A stretch of DNA of 64,000 nucleotides from Solea solea (Eukaryota; Chordata; Actinopteri; Pleuronectiformes; Soleidae), in NCBI RefSeq assembly GCF_958295425.1, contig NC_081153.1, positions 19,525,172 through 19,589,171 on the forward strand, in the 5' to 3' direction. Below the pieces are notes generated by a model. It was not told the origin of the DNA and did no database searches. It saw nothing but the letters and a program-made list of their open reading frames with translations. A program made the position numbers and the translations under genes. Below are positions 49,700 through 60,914 of the stretch, one piece after another. Every line of letters begins with the position of its first letter. Position 1 is the stretch's first letter.

Positions 49700-51372
49700 G
49701 GTCTTTATTCACGGTCAGTCCTTCATTAATCCACAATCACTGTCCACTCGGGTGAGTCTGGATCCTTGTGGACTTAGAAAACTTGTTAGTTTTATGTAAG
49801 GCGAGTGTAATAAAACAGGAACAAACTGTGGTAAAGTAACAGGTGACAATTAGTTTTCTCACTTCTGCAGTATATAATAGAATAGAATAGATTAGAATAG
49901 AATATGCCATGTACTGTTATGGCTTATAGGCTACAAACTGGCATCTGGTAAATTCACTTGGCTCAAAATACCAATATTACAATACATCAGTAAGTTTAAT
50001 GGAAACAAGTGTAAAATGTCTGTTCATGACAAATAAGAAACACTAAAAGACCATAAAAACACATTTTCAGCAGAGAACAAGATGAAGTGAATATACTGAC
50101 ATTTTCTCAACTTAAAATGGTTCCTTTGCTTCATTTTAGGGAAACAATTCAATGTGGACATTGTCAACGTAATGCATCAAATATTTACTGTAAAACGGTG
50201 AAAAGTACAGTTGCGTGACGATTGCATTTCCTCTCCCGCTACTGCTGCTCCCTGTGATTGCTATTCTGGTAGATTCCTCTCGTCTTCACAGAGGGAACCT
50301 TCCAGCAACACACAGATATGAGAGCGAGCCTCATCCATATTCATCACCAGGGGCGACCTAAGGAGAAGCATTAACTGCGTGTGCAGCGGCTGCTTAATTA
50401 CACAAGTGCCACTGTGAGGGCACAGATAGGGAAACAATTAGAACAATTCACCACAAACAAACCGGCGTTTTTATCTTTAGATGGGAGACGGAAAAAGTGC
50501 CTAATGGCTTGAATGTCTGAATGAGAGAGGTAGTAATGGGATGTGGAGGCGTCTCACTCGGTGGGTGACGCGGTGTCACTGGTAACGACGTGACGGCGTT
50601 GAATTATAACGGGTAAAACAAAGAGCGCGTCGTGGTGCACAATGTAGCGTACTATCAAAACGTGTCCACATACATTCATAGTGCAGACAAAACAATCAGG
50701 ACCTCTTAACTTCTAGTAGCTCATCGTTCTGTACTGTATAATAACATAAACACATCATCTAATAGAGTACGCGCTGGATTTGTATCGTATTAAATCTGCT
50801 CAGGTGTTTGTTTGTTTGTTTTTTTAATCTTCCTTTAAGCTCTTAGAGACGACCCTGATTGGTAAAAGCCATAGATATAAAATAGTAAAATAATTTCTAT
50901 GGTAAAAGTGCTTTATAAACAACGTATTATTATAGTACATACTTCCATACAGCTACGCGTATAATGTGTATTAATTAACATTAACGTCCATTGATTGGTA
51001 GGAATGCTGCGTGACAAACGGAAAGCTTTCAACCAAAACATGAGAAAAGAAAAGAGAAAACCGGTGGTTAATGTCATTACTGTGCATGTGCAAAAAAGGC
51101 CTTGGCAAGGTGAAAAATAGAAATACTCTACTTTGAATATTAATACTATTAACTGTATATAAAAAGTACTTCTGTCCCAAGGTCTTGGTTCATAACAGTG
51201 GACATCCCTTTGGCACCTTTTGCTTCTTTGAAGAGTGTGTCCCATAAGGGTTGGTAGTTTGAGTCTGAAGGTCAGTGGAAGACACCGCTGACTCCCACTT
51301 TGACCCCCTGACCCCCGTCCTCGGCGCGTGGAGGCGGGGTCTCGGTCGTCGGGGCGCAGAGTCGCTCTGCCG
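49700..51372 (-). other. osbpl10: OSBPL10 3' UTR (extent uncertain)
   Basis: Non-coding sequence after the OSBPL10 stop. Minus-strand poly(A) hexamer candidates are ATTAAA at 50823-50828 and AATAAA at 49704-49709; the longer limit is given. A short TAGAA-type run (49868-49902) lies inside. The 179-residue minus-strand frame over 50913-51452 is not coding beyond the real exon, which uses another frame. Confidence 0.4.
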
Positions 51373-51417
51373 TCAGGTCGACTTCCACAGTGGGTTGTTG
51401 TAGATCCAACCGTCGCC
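51373..51417 (-). CDS. osbpl10: OSBPL10 last coding exon
   Basis: Only 14 codons and [17 protein letters not shown]. Acceptor ...ttccag. GDGW.Y..PLWK is the conserved ORP10/ORP11 C-terminus. The human protein, as I recall it, continues about seven residues past PLWK, so this tail is a little shorter. Confidence 0.9.
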   Translation of the reverse strand, partial: GDGWIYNNPLWKST

Positions 51418-54400
51418 CTGGAAATGAGATGTTTATTAACATAGATGAACACATGAACAGTGCTGAGTCATTTAGGCAGATGATCAGTTACAGTTTCATT
51501 GTTTTGGAGCTCCTGATGAAGATCACCTGGTACAGCAGGGACTCTGAAGCTCCAGTTCTTTCATTCCACAGCCTGTTCTCTCAATAAAGGCTGAACAATG
51601 ACAAAGAATGTTTGTATGATCTTGTTTGATGTTGGTTTGGGTCGATTAAGAGTTTTGGATTGGAGTTTGTTTATGTCAGTGATGGTTTAGTTGGTTTGGG
51701 TTGGTTAGTTAGAACATCAGCGTTGACAGACATGTTCTCTGAGCACTTTGTAATGTTCTTTATTTCCTTGTAGCATGCACTATTAGGGCTTAATCGTCAA
51801 CTATTTTGATCATTGATTAATCGTTTGTTGGAGTGTTTTTTTTAATAATTGAAACAAGCTTTCATATTTTGCAGATAATTAAAATGTGAGTATTCTCTGG
51901 TTTCTTTGCTCCATATAACAAAGAAATCATCATGTCCAGGTTTGACAAACACTGATCAAGGTTTTTCATCATTTCATGGACCAAACAAAAAATAATGAAC
52001 AAATGAATGAAGCTGCAGCCCTATTCACTATTTAAAACTCTGATGTCTGCAGAGGCTTGAGCTTTATTTTCAGAGCTGGAGTCATTTCCACCGGCACTGA
52101 CATCACAATTAAGTTGAAAGCACTTGTTTTTTACTTTTATGTCTCAAACATCAACTCTGTGGTTATGTTTAGTTCCTGAAACCTTTGGGTTAATGTTGGT
52201 TAATGTCAAGAAAAACAACCAAAGTGAGACGATGTGTGCTGTGCTGTACCTCTTTAGTGAAGTATTTGGGTGTCCAGGGTTTGTTATCAGCTGTCCTCTT
52301 CCTCTCCTCCGCTCTCTGTCGCTCCTCCAGCTTGTGTTTGTGCTCCGTGGCCTCATCGATGTTTCCTTCCTTCAGGGATTTGGTGACGTGTTGCCATAAC
52401 AACCTAAAAAAGCACCACAGGTAAGAAAACGTCATCTGTTGAACCTGTTGAAACCTTTTCGTTTCATTTATAAACTCAGTTGGAGGTGCGTGGTTGACCT
52501 GGACTCGGTCCACCCCTGTTGTTCCTCTGGTCGGAGCTTCTTCCTGGTGACTGGGAGCTTGGTGGTGTCGATCACTTTGGTTTCCCCGCTGCTGTAGGTG
52601 AACTCCAGCGTGCCGTTCCACTCGCCCTGTGCTTTACACACAATGGTGTTGGTCGGGTTGTGTTTGACCTCCGCCGTCACTCTGCGTTGACAAAACAGAG
52701 TTTAAGAATCTGATCTCCTTCAGTCACTGAAAACTTCAGCCGCTCCAACTAACTTTGTTATTACTTTCATGCTGTGTCACGCTTTACTGTATTTTATTAT
52801 TGTTTTACGGCACCGGAAATATTTTAGAAAATGTCACACTGCTGCTCCTAAATCACAAACTCATGCTTTGGAAAGCATTTATTTAAAGCAGTCTTGTGTC
52901 TCCTCCAAGCTTCAGGTTCTCTACCAGAGGCTCCCAGAGGAATATTTTTGAACATTAATAACTCTGTGAACGTCATGGCTGCACACACACACACTCACCT
53001 GTGCACCTTCCCTCCGTAGAATGGCTTGGTGTGGAAGGTGACGGTGGCCGAGTAGCCGCTCTTGACGCAGCTGATGGACACTTTGCCCCCCAGCTCCACC
53101 CAGGGAACGGTGAGGATGGAGCGGGCGTAGGCACAAGGCAACGTGAAGACGTACTCCTCATCGTGCTCCAGGAGACACAGGACTCCTGAGTGGACAGAGG
53201 ACGGAAAGGTGAGAGGAGTTTAACAAACACAAACAACCCTCATGTGGAGGATACAGTGGTAACAATGAGTGAGTGAGTGGTGGTCCTGGACCAACTTCAC
53301 CAGGAGGGGGCAGACTGGGGCCACTGTTTTTGTCACAGGAGTTAATGTAAGTGTTTGGAACTGTAGTTACTCTATAAATGAGCAGATCCATCTATGGATG
53401 AACCATTTTAAAGACGTGTTGAACATGACACAAGCTTGTCACACAAAGACGGAAAGGAGATGCTCATTTTGTGCCAGTTGCACCAGGCGACCCACATCCT
53501 GCAAAGAATTTACGTAATTTTCTCCCAAGTTGAAATATTTGAGCTGCAATGAATATTTATACACGTGGTGAATGTAGGTGACGTTTAGATTCTTCCAACA
53601 TCCTGACGTTAGTGCTGTGTGGGCACGACCAGGAGGAGGGAGAGGGAAACTAAGCACAGAAGTTAATAAGAACACAAACTGTCAGTTGTGGTTTATTCCT
53701 AACAAGGTTAGAATAGTTTAGTTTTGATTTCGTTTTGACTTTTTTTTTTTATATATATAGTTTTAATTTGTCTGTAGAACGGGTTTCCTGTTGGGCCCCC
53801 TGTAGAACAGCCCCTGTGCCAACACACAAACTCTTTAATGTTGTGGTCTCATCTGTGCCTGGTATGTAGATTTTCCAAAATGCACTTTTAAAACTTACAG
53901 AAGCAGCAGAAATGACTATAAATGTGACACCTACACATTTTATAAAGTTCTTAAATACTATTTACATACTTCTCCATACTTTTCTCTTCCCGTCGTTCTG
54001 ATACAAGTTCAGTTTTGTTTCATCAGTCCAGAGAATCTTTTTCCAGAACTCTGCAGATTTGTTTAGATATTTTCTAGCTAATTCTATTCCAGCCTTGTTG
54101 TAAACCCTCTCTATTCTTTAACAATGACACGTCGACCTCCCTGTGTGTGTCCTTGACTTGACTTCTTATCTTCACCATCAGAATAATTCTGCAATCATCA
54201 CTTTCCATGTCTTCAGTGGTCTTCCAGGTCTCTTGGTTTTATTCCTTCTTGTTAAGAATGTACCAAATGGTTGATTTTTGAAATCTCTCTGATAGGTTTC
54301 TTTGGTTTTCTCAGTCAAATGATGATCTTCTTCATTTGCATTGACAACTCCTTGGAACTCCTGGAAAATGAAAAGCCGCTAAATGCAAATTCAACCCTTG

Positions 54401-54804
54401 CAGTCAGCTGCAGACTCTCATCTGCCTGGTCTGTGCAGTTTTGTTTCTATAATGACAACAAAGACGATTTCCATTTCCATTTCCGAATAGTGAGGTAACA
54501 GGCCATGGAACTGCTTTTAATTATATTGTCCAATTGTTTCTGAGCCCCTGAAAATGGACAATAACTTACAATCCTTGTTCTGCCCAGACATCTTGATTGT
54601 TTCATTCCATAGTCATTGTGCTGGTGTACAGAGGCAAAAAGGACAGAAACTGTCTCTTATGTCTCTATATGAGTGTTTCGACTGTGTCACATCTATTTTT
54701 AAGCATGTTCAGTTCATGTATCCTCTGGGAGCAGGAATCTCCTCTATGACAAGCCATTACACTCACACGTTCATGATGCACTGTAAATCATGGCGAGTGT
54801 CAGT

Positions 54805-54839
<35 letters not shown>

Positions 54840-57639
54840 CGTCTCCTATTTCCTTCAGCTCGTCACATGCTCGTGAATAGTTTCCCGTTCTTCATTCACT
54901 AAAAACACAAACACACACACATGGTGACAGAAGACGACTTGTGCAGCCGTGTTTCACCACTTCGTTGCCCGTGGGGACGAAAGTGCACGTGGCACCGCTG
55001 TGGTTAGATTATGACACGCGATACAAAGATAAACCTATTCAGAGTCTCAACAAACACCCTGAGGGCGTTATATGACCCTGAATAGGATTCAATTTGCTCT
55101 GGTGTGTAGGGAGCACCTGGGCGATTACCATTCATTAGTGAGCAGGTCTGCTGCACTGTAGGAGCAACATTTAGGTCTAGATGAAGCTTGTGCTGTGTGT
55201 GAGCCAGTGATGGAACAACCAAGTCAGAAGGAAACGTGGAGCGGAGCAGTGGAGCGTAATAATAAGAGACAGGATGACGGATAAGTGTGCAGTCAGTCTG
55301 TGACAGCCAGCATCTCAGAGGCAGCCCGGAGCAACCGCTCATTTACGGCGTCATGCAGTTCAAAAAACATCTACATCCAGCTGCTGTCTGTCTACCAATC
55401 AGCACATTCATAAGAATACAGCTGCAAAAAAAAAAACACTACAGCAATCACTTTTTTCTGTGGTGAAGGTCGCCATGTTCTCTAATGGCCAATGCACAAA
55501 GTGCTGCATAGCAACAGGAAGTTAGAAGTACAGTGTAAAACTATGTACTGTCAGCTTCACAATAAACAAACAGACCAGGCCTGATAACTGATACTGATAA
55601 ATATAAGTTTTCCCCTGCGCCCAAAAGTGGAATTAACATATTTTTCATACTCATGTTGCAGCATATGTAGATATAAAATGTCTTCACTGTGTACAATAAG
55701 ATAATAAAATAAATATATACATTTTATTTTATTATAAAAAATAAAATAATAATTGGAAATTGCGCAAGATAAGAAGTAATATCAGGGGATAAAAGATAAT
55801 ATCATGCAAACAGCAAACAAATGAGACTTTTGTCCAATATTTGCAGAGCAACATGAGAAACATCATCAGATCAAACCTCACATAGTTTTTAATCTTTTTC
55901 ATTGTAATTTATTTTTTAACCTAATTTTACCTAGTTAACTTTTTTTCCCACTTTATTTTAACAGTCTGTTTTGACTCTCCTTGTCATCAACTGTTTGTCT
56001 CTTTAATAAAGTGAACCTGACACACATTTACACATGCAAGTGTAGTTTACCTACTAATACTCAATCAAGCGACTAATTGTCAACTAATCTATGATACGAG
56101 GTTTACTTGAATGTATCCTGTGTTGATCCTGTTAACCTGTTAGATAGAAGACACTGACACAGTCTACAGAGAAGTAGTTAACCCTCAGGGTCAGGGTTAG
56201 GATCCGTGCCACAGGTGCACTCTGGGTAAACTGCCGCAGGAATAATACACAGCTCCTTATATAGACATCCTGGGGGTGTTAGTTTATAGGTCACATCTTC
56301 AGGCTTTATAAAAATGCATTTTTTCGTCTTCTTATGTGTTGTTGACTCAAAGTTAGGATTCATTTTAAATCTCAGGAAAAGTGATAATTGTGCAAAAGTA
56401 GTTAATTGTACAAAATAGTTCCTAAAAATGAGCCAAGCAAACTTTGAACTGTGACCTATTTTCAATACCTCAGTACCTATTTTTAGTACTTTTTGCCCAG
56501 GTGTGTTTATATAGTTGGTGAAAATGAAAAGAAATCAGATTTCCTATAGGTTGTGCTGGAAAATAAACGATATAAGAAACCCTATATATCACAGTGTGTG
56601 TTCTAAGGGTTAAATGATGTAGAATAACACTGCAAAAATACAATTTACAGACAACAGGCACTTTTGTATCAGGTTGAGGTTAGACACACTTGTATGTCAC
56701 TTATCAGTTGAACAAGTGTCAACTGATTATCTGTTGTCATGACACTGAAAACCTGTTGATTACTCACAGAGAGTCAACAATGGACTCTCAAAATAAAGTG
56801 TTCCACTAAATAAAATGGCGTTTTCTCAAAGGAAATCTCAAGTATTTTCTCTATTTTGTATTTGTCGTCATCCATCGTCATGTCTGACTCACCTTCTCCC
56901 ACCATGGACACTCCTATAGACATGCCCATGAACTTGCTCTTGGTCCATACATGAGCGCTGACGCACATCCGCCTCTCCTGACACTCGCAGTAAAACCCTG
57001 ACACCGGTGGATGATGGGAAACCTGCTCGGCCACATATCGGACTCTGTAGCATCCTCCCGGTGACTCGTCCCCCTGCTGCGCGTTGTTGGCGCCCCTGCT
57101 CGGCTCCCACGTCGACCCCTGGTTAGATCTCACCAGAGGTTTGACTTTGTCCCGAGGCACTTCCCATGAACAGTGGAAGGTCTCGCCCAGCACGGGATTG
57201 TAGGGCTTCTTGGCCACCGCTCCTTTCCGGCCCTCGTGGAAGGCGGTCAGATAATACTCCACAAAGCGGACGATTCTGTCCTCTGCTGTGGCCCCAGCTG
57301 TGATTGACAGGAACATATCGGGGTGGGCCATGAAGTTGGCGTACATCTCCAGCAGTGATCGCTTTTCCAAAATGAAGGTGGGTAACACCACCTATGACGA
57401 GGTAAAAAAAAAAAAAACATGATGAGATTAATCATGGAAACATTATCCACACATGTTTTCTGAACTTTGTGTTTTTTTCCTCTCCGTACCCGTGTGAGGT
57501 CCATGCCCAGTTTGAGCTGGGAGAGCAGGTGGAGGATGATGCTCCGCTGGTCGTCCAGGACGCCCAGGTCCTCCTCATCGTTGTCCTCTGTATCGGTCAC
57601 CTCCTCAGTGGGGCTGATGTCCTCGAGCCCCGGGTGGTG
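51373..57639 (-). CDS. osbpl10: OSBPL10 (ORP10), lipid-transfer domain part (3' exons; 5' partial)
   Basis: Oxysterol-binding-protein-related protein; ORP10 is known to bind phosphatidylserine and PI4P and to act at ER contact sites. The minus-strand CDS joins 57639-57490, 57391-56893, 53185-52999, 52681-52499, 52403-52250 and 51417-51373: 1218 nt, 405 residues plus TGA, all phases agreeing. It encodes an acidic linker ([10 protein letters not shown]), then the [38 protein letters not shown], the family fingerprint EQVSHHPP (57005-57028), [10 protein letters not shown] and the basic [17 protein letters not shown] helix. The PH domain and 5' exons lie beyond the window. The choice of OSBPL10 over its paralogue OSBPL11 rests on sequence recall and on the STT3B neighbour. 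Confidence 0.9.
51418..52249 (-). other. OSBPL10 last intron
   Basis: 832-bp intron mostly occupied by a 240-bp MITE-like element (51784-52023). No other feature. Confidence 0.88.
51784..52023 (-). mobile_element. MITE-like element, TAGGGCTGCA family, 240 bp
   Basis: Left end TAGGGCTTAATCGTCAAC; complement of right end TAGGGCTGCAGCTTCATTC. Direct repeats TGCACTAT (51776-51783) and TTCACTAT (52024-52031) match 7 of 8, the hAT target length. The interior reads the family's CAGTGTTTGTCAAACCTGGA on the minus strand. Confidence 0.78.
52250..52403 (-). CDS. osbpl10: OSBPL10 exon: basic coiled helix
   Basis: 51 codons, [20 protein letters not shown] then [20 protein letters not shown] and [11 protein letters not shown]. 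The Lys/Arg/Glu-rich helix carries residues that close over the ligand headgroup in the ORP family. Acceptor ...tttttag, donor gtacag. Confidence 0.94.
52404..52498 (-). other. OSBPL10 short intron (95 bp)
   Basis: Minimal intron with the weak donor gtcaac and acceptor tttttag. Its size is typical of compact fish introns. Confidence 0.88.
52499..52681 (-). CDS. osbpl10: OSBPL10 exon: ORD C-terminal half
   Basis: Completes an Arg codon, then [40 protein letters not shown] and [20 protein letters not shown]. Acceptor ...acgcag. The donor AG|gtcaac is weak, but it is the only site that keeps the phase with the next exon 95 bp on. Confidence 0.92.
52682..52998 (-). other. OSBPL10 intron
   Basis: 317-bp intron; nothing recognisable apart from a short CA run (52982-52994) next to the donor. 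Confidence 0.85.
52999..53185 (-). CDS. osbpl10: OSBPL10 exon: ORD beta-barrel
   Basis: [40 protein letters not shown], then [20 protein letters not shown]. Acceptor ...actcag, donor gtgagt. 187 nt, completing split codons at both ends. Confidence 0.95.
53300..53313 (+). promoter_or_regulatory. CTCF-like motif (weak)
   Basis: CCAGGAGGGGGCAG fits the 14-bp vertebrate CTCF core CCASYAGRKGGCRS at 13 of 14 positions. Motif match only. Confidence 0.25.
53955..54575 (-). mobile_element. Tc1/mariner-type transposon relic
   Basis: The minus strand at 54030-53974 reads [19 protein letters not shown], the first catalytic Asp region of fish Tc1-like transposases. Upstream in the gene sense (about 54278-54243) is [12 protein letters not shown], a helix-turn-helix phrase, and the DNA between them encodes an RPGRP-type linker with frameshifts. 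The element is broken by frameshifts and lacks the later catalytic part. Confidence 0.8.
54811..54839. repeat. (AAC)n microsatellite
   Basis: Nine to ten CAA units in the OSBPL10 intron. Confidence 0.95.
56893..57391 (-). CDS. osbpl10: OSBPL10 exon: ORD core with EQVSHHPP
   Basis: 166 codons plus one base, from [20 protein letters not shown] to [19 protein letters not shown]. It contains [12 protein letters not shown] (PI4P-contacting in the family) and EQVSHHPP with the two His that bind phosphate. The stretch between HCSW and YRVRYVAEQ ([18 protein letters not shown]...) is a low-conservation loop. Upstream intron is only 98 bp. Donor gtgagt. Confidence 0.95.
57392..57489 (-). other. OSBPL10 short intron (98 bp)
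   Basis: Donor gtacgg, acceptor ...catag, with an A/T homopolymer near the acceptor. Confidence 0.92.
57490..57639 (-). CDS. osbpl10: OSBPL10 exon: acidic linker and ORD start
   Basis: 50 codons, [20 protein letters not shown] followed by [20 protein letters not shown] and [10 protein letters not shown]. Acceptor ...tcgcag, donor gtacgg. The [19 protein letters not shown] segment is the lid region leading into the lipid tunnel. Confidence 0.92.
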
Positions 57640-57900
57640 CTGCGACCACGTGAAGAGAGGAGACGTTTAATGAGGGAACATGTTAGTAAGAGCAGGATTG
57701 TGTCTCATTAATGGTTTCTCACACGCACAAACCACTATGTTATAGCCAATTAGGTAAGGGAATTCAGAACAGCTTCTGATTATTAAATATCTTTTAACAA
57801 GTCTTACTCTTGAACTAAAGAGAAACTTATCTGTAATCAGTTGTATTGCATAATGCAAATGTGATATAATCAGCCAACAAACTAATAAAAATACTTCTAT

Positions 57901-58221
57901 TTAACAAATAATACACATGCATTGTCTTATTTATCATTATATTTAAGATGCTTGCAATGACCAATACAGTGATTATAAAGATAATATTTTTTATTGAATT
58001 ACAAAACTTTAATTTATAGTTATTTTGTAGTAAATTCCAAAATATCATGCCTTAGTTACAGGTCTTTGTTCCTGATTAGAGTCTGTATGTATATGTGTAT
58101 GTATATGTATATATATATGTATGTATATGTATATATGTATGTATATGTATATGTATATATTTGTATGTATATATATGTGTATGTATATGTATATATGTAT
58201 ATGTATATGTATATATATGTG

Positions 58222-58264
<43 letters not shown>

Positions 58265-58302
58265 TATGTATATTTGTATGTATATATATATATGTATGTA
58301 TG

Positions 58303-58340
<38 letters not shown>

Positions 58341-58771
58341 TCGGACTCTAATCTAACCAGGCTTCTAAGAATTATGAAAAGAAAATGTCCTTCCACTAGA
58401 AACACATGTTTCTTGTTTTTTGTATTTATGTTCACCAATATAAAAACATTTACTTAACATTAAATACAGAACATACACTGTACATCGTCATATTTATCAT
58501 TATTTTTTAGTTGTCTGCCCCAATTGATTCAAGGTTTATAAAGATAGTAGTTCTATTGAATTCCTAGACATTTGTTTGAAGTTGTTATTTTGTAGTAAAT
58601 GTTATAGTAAATTCCAAAATGTCATGCTTTAGATACTTTGTTTCAAGACTGATAATCACTCCTTAGAAGAAGAATATAATTTTTATTACATTGATTGTTA
58701 TGTAATGTAAAACTCTAATATTTGGCCTTATAAAGATTATGAAATGAAAATGGCCTTCCAGTAGAACCTGT
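57901..58771. repeat. Local tandem duplication (about 250-320 bp units)
   Basis: Copy 1 (57901-58402) and copy 2 (about 58455-58771) share in order: TATTTATCATTAT, TATAAAGATA, TTATTTTGTAGTAAAT, AATTCCAAAAT.TCATGC, CTCTAAT, ATTATGAAA.GAAAATG and CCTTCCA.TAGAA. Copy 1 is lengthened by a 254-bp microsatellite (58085-58338). Confidence 0.8.
58085..58338. repeat. (TATG)n/(TA)n microsatellite, 254 bp
   Basis: Alternating GTATGTATATG and long TA runs. Flanked by the perfect 10-bp inverted repeat GATTAGAGTC (58074-58083) and GACTCTAATC (58344-58353). The Tyr/Ile/Met/Val frames across it are artefacts. Confidence 0.98.
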
Positions 58772-60890
58772 GAAAAGGGAGCAACAGCTAAAAATAGCCC
58801 ACGTCATTTCTATATCATTATATCTGTCTCACCACTCTGCATATTTTCTCTGCTACAACCTTTGAAATGTGTCCTGTCACCAGGAAAAGGCCAAAAGGAG
58901 GCGGATGAAGCCGTTGACTTCCACCAACATCCAACTGTCATTACTAATGATAAGGTCTCCCAACTCATTTAGAGGCGAGCAGAGGACCTGTTTCAGAAGA
59001 AGCCTATAAATACCAAAGGACACAACCTCATTTACTTGACACTGCAGCTCCTTCACACTCCTTCATTCAGCCGCGTTGTCCAGTCTTTCAGGACATTTCC
59101 AGTATTCCGTGTGTCTCTGAGCAGCACCAGAGACTATGTGGGTATTGATGTGCACAATGTCTCCATTGGGCCAAGCAGAGAAGCTGTGTCCTCCATTTGT
59201 GTTCTAGTATTCAACAGGAAATGGATCTACTGGAGGTTATAGAGGAGCAGATGCTCTTTGATATCTCACACAGTAACTTGGGGCAGGAAGGAAGAAAACA
59301 CAAGAAAGAGGTCGATGTATTATGCAGAAAGTGCTCTCAAGCCTATGGGCAACAACAACTCTCTGTTGTCTCCCATCCACCCCACTGCTCTTTATCCTCC
59401 TTCTTTTATCTACGACTATGTGTAATTACAATCATCCTCTCTCCATCATCTTGATATAACAACTTCTCCTGCAGAGATGAAACTCCTGGCAGCATAATTG
59501 CACATGTGGCCCTGCAGATTCCCAGGACATGAGTGCCTGCCTGTTACCTGAATATTTCATTCGATGCATACATGCATGTCAAAGGCTGCACTCCCTCTCA
59601 CACATATAATCAGTCACTCGCCGGGGAACATGCTTGAACACACATGCAGAGGGCTGGGAGTGAAGTAGATGTGAGATGGAAAAGAGAAGGAGGCAGAGGG
59701 CGGTCTGTTATGATTTCAGCGGTTCGAACTAATTAAAGAGGTTCTTGGCAGCGACAGGAAATTACTGCCAGGGTCAGAACATCTCTGTACAAAACCCTCC
59801 TGAGGAGATTATTGGTGGCTATCATTAGCTCAGACCTTTTAATGTGGTTTAACTTCAGGAATATGTGTCCCACATGATAAATGTAAGCAAGTGTAAGAAA
59901 AGAAACTAGCAATATTTAAATTTCAAATAATATTGATGATATGATAAGAAATCTTCCCCTTTCACGTGATGTTGTTGTTAGCCTAGCACACTGATGCTAA
60001 CACTAACTTTAGCCATTAAAGCGTGTCACTAAATCAGCATTTATTTTAAATTCATAGTCATAAACATGTGAAATTACAACACTCTAATGTAATAGTCACT
60101 GCTGTAATAATAATAATAAAAAAATAAACAGATGAGAAGGGTTAACTAATATCTAAGCTAGGTTAGCCAAATGCTAAAAAACACTTACAGGAACCAATTT
60201 TACTTTTTAAACATAATACAAAAGTTGTAATGGCTGGAATGATAACAAAAAATAAATGAGTCATCTAGTAATCATATATAAAGTATGAAGTAAAACTGTA
60301 CAGTATATAATACTAATTATGCTAATAATAATGCTTTTATGTGTACACATAAATATGTTTCAACTTTGGCAAATAGACAACTTCATATGTATGATGCTGC
60401 TTAGATTTATTCATAATATACTTGGATACATGACATGATATAAGAATTTATCAGTTTATTTATCTTCTTTGATGCGAAGAGAAGCTGTTTACTTTCAAAT
60501 CAATGAGGAGTAACACCAAAATGCCACACTGCAGAATTATTGTGAAGCACAGGGCATCTCAGCTTCAGTTTACTTCAAAAAAGGAAGAATGACACCAGTC
60601 TTACAGTATAACTGATGTTTAAAATACTACATATATTGTACAGTGCGACAAAAGGTTGTTTCTCTTTGTTGAAGAGCTTACATTTGTCCATTTAAACAAT
60701 AACTTTTGCACATGCTGACAAATGTTTTCCACAGGTTTCCTTTATAATTAATGAAGTCAACAAAGAGCCGCGGTGTTTGAGGAAAACTAAATTACCATTT
60801 CACATCAGTGATGCACCCACAGGCTGCAAGTACACTATTATTCACCCCATAAACAGACACCACAGAGACAAAACAGTGGAAGTAAGGATG

Positions 60891-60914
60891 CGCACACACA
60901 CACACACACACACA
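60891..60914. repeat. (CA)n microsatellite
   Basis: Short perfect CA tract. Confidence 0.95.

Larger units (their letters stand above)
53186..56892 (-). other. OSBPL10 intron with Tc1 relic
   Basis: 3.7-kb intron. Holds a CTCF-like motif (53300-53313), a Tc1/mariner transposase relic (53955-54575), an AAC repeat (54811-54839) and AT-rich sequence (55650-55760). No extra exon seen. Confidence 0.85.

Noticed and set aside
50913..51452. 179-residue minus-strand frame overlapping the OSBPL10 3' end
   Set aside because: The true last exon (51417-51373) is read in another frame, ending in TGA at 51375-51373; the long frame is chance in 3' UTR.
56178..56465. 95-residue minus-strand frame upstream of an OSBPL10 exon in coordinate order
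   Set aside because: Lies inside the 53186-56892 intron, resembles no ORP segment, and is not needed to join the flanking exons.
57994..58457. Tyr/Ile/Met/Val-rich frames on both strands
   Set aside because: They only translate the TATG/TA microsatellite.
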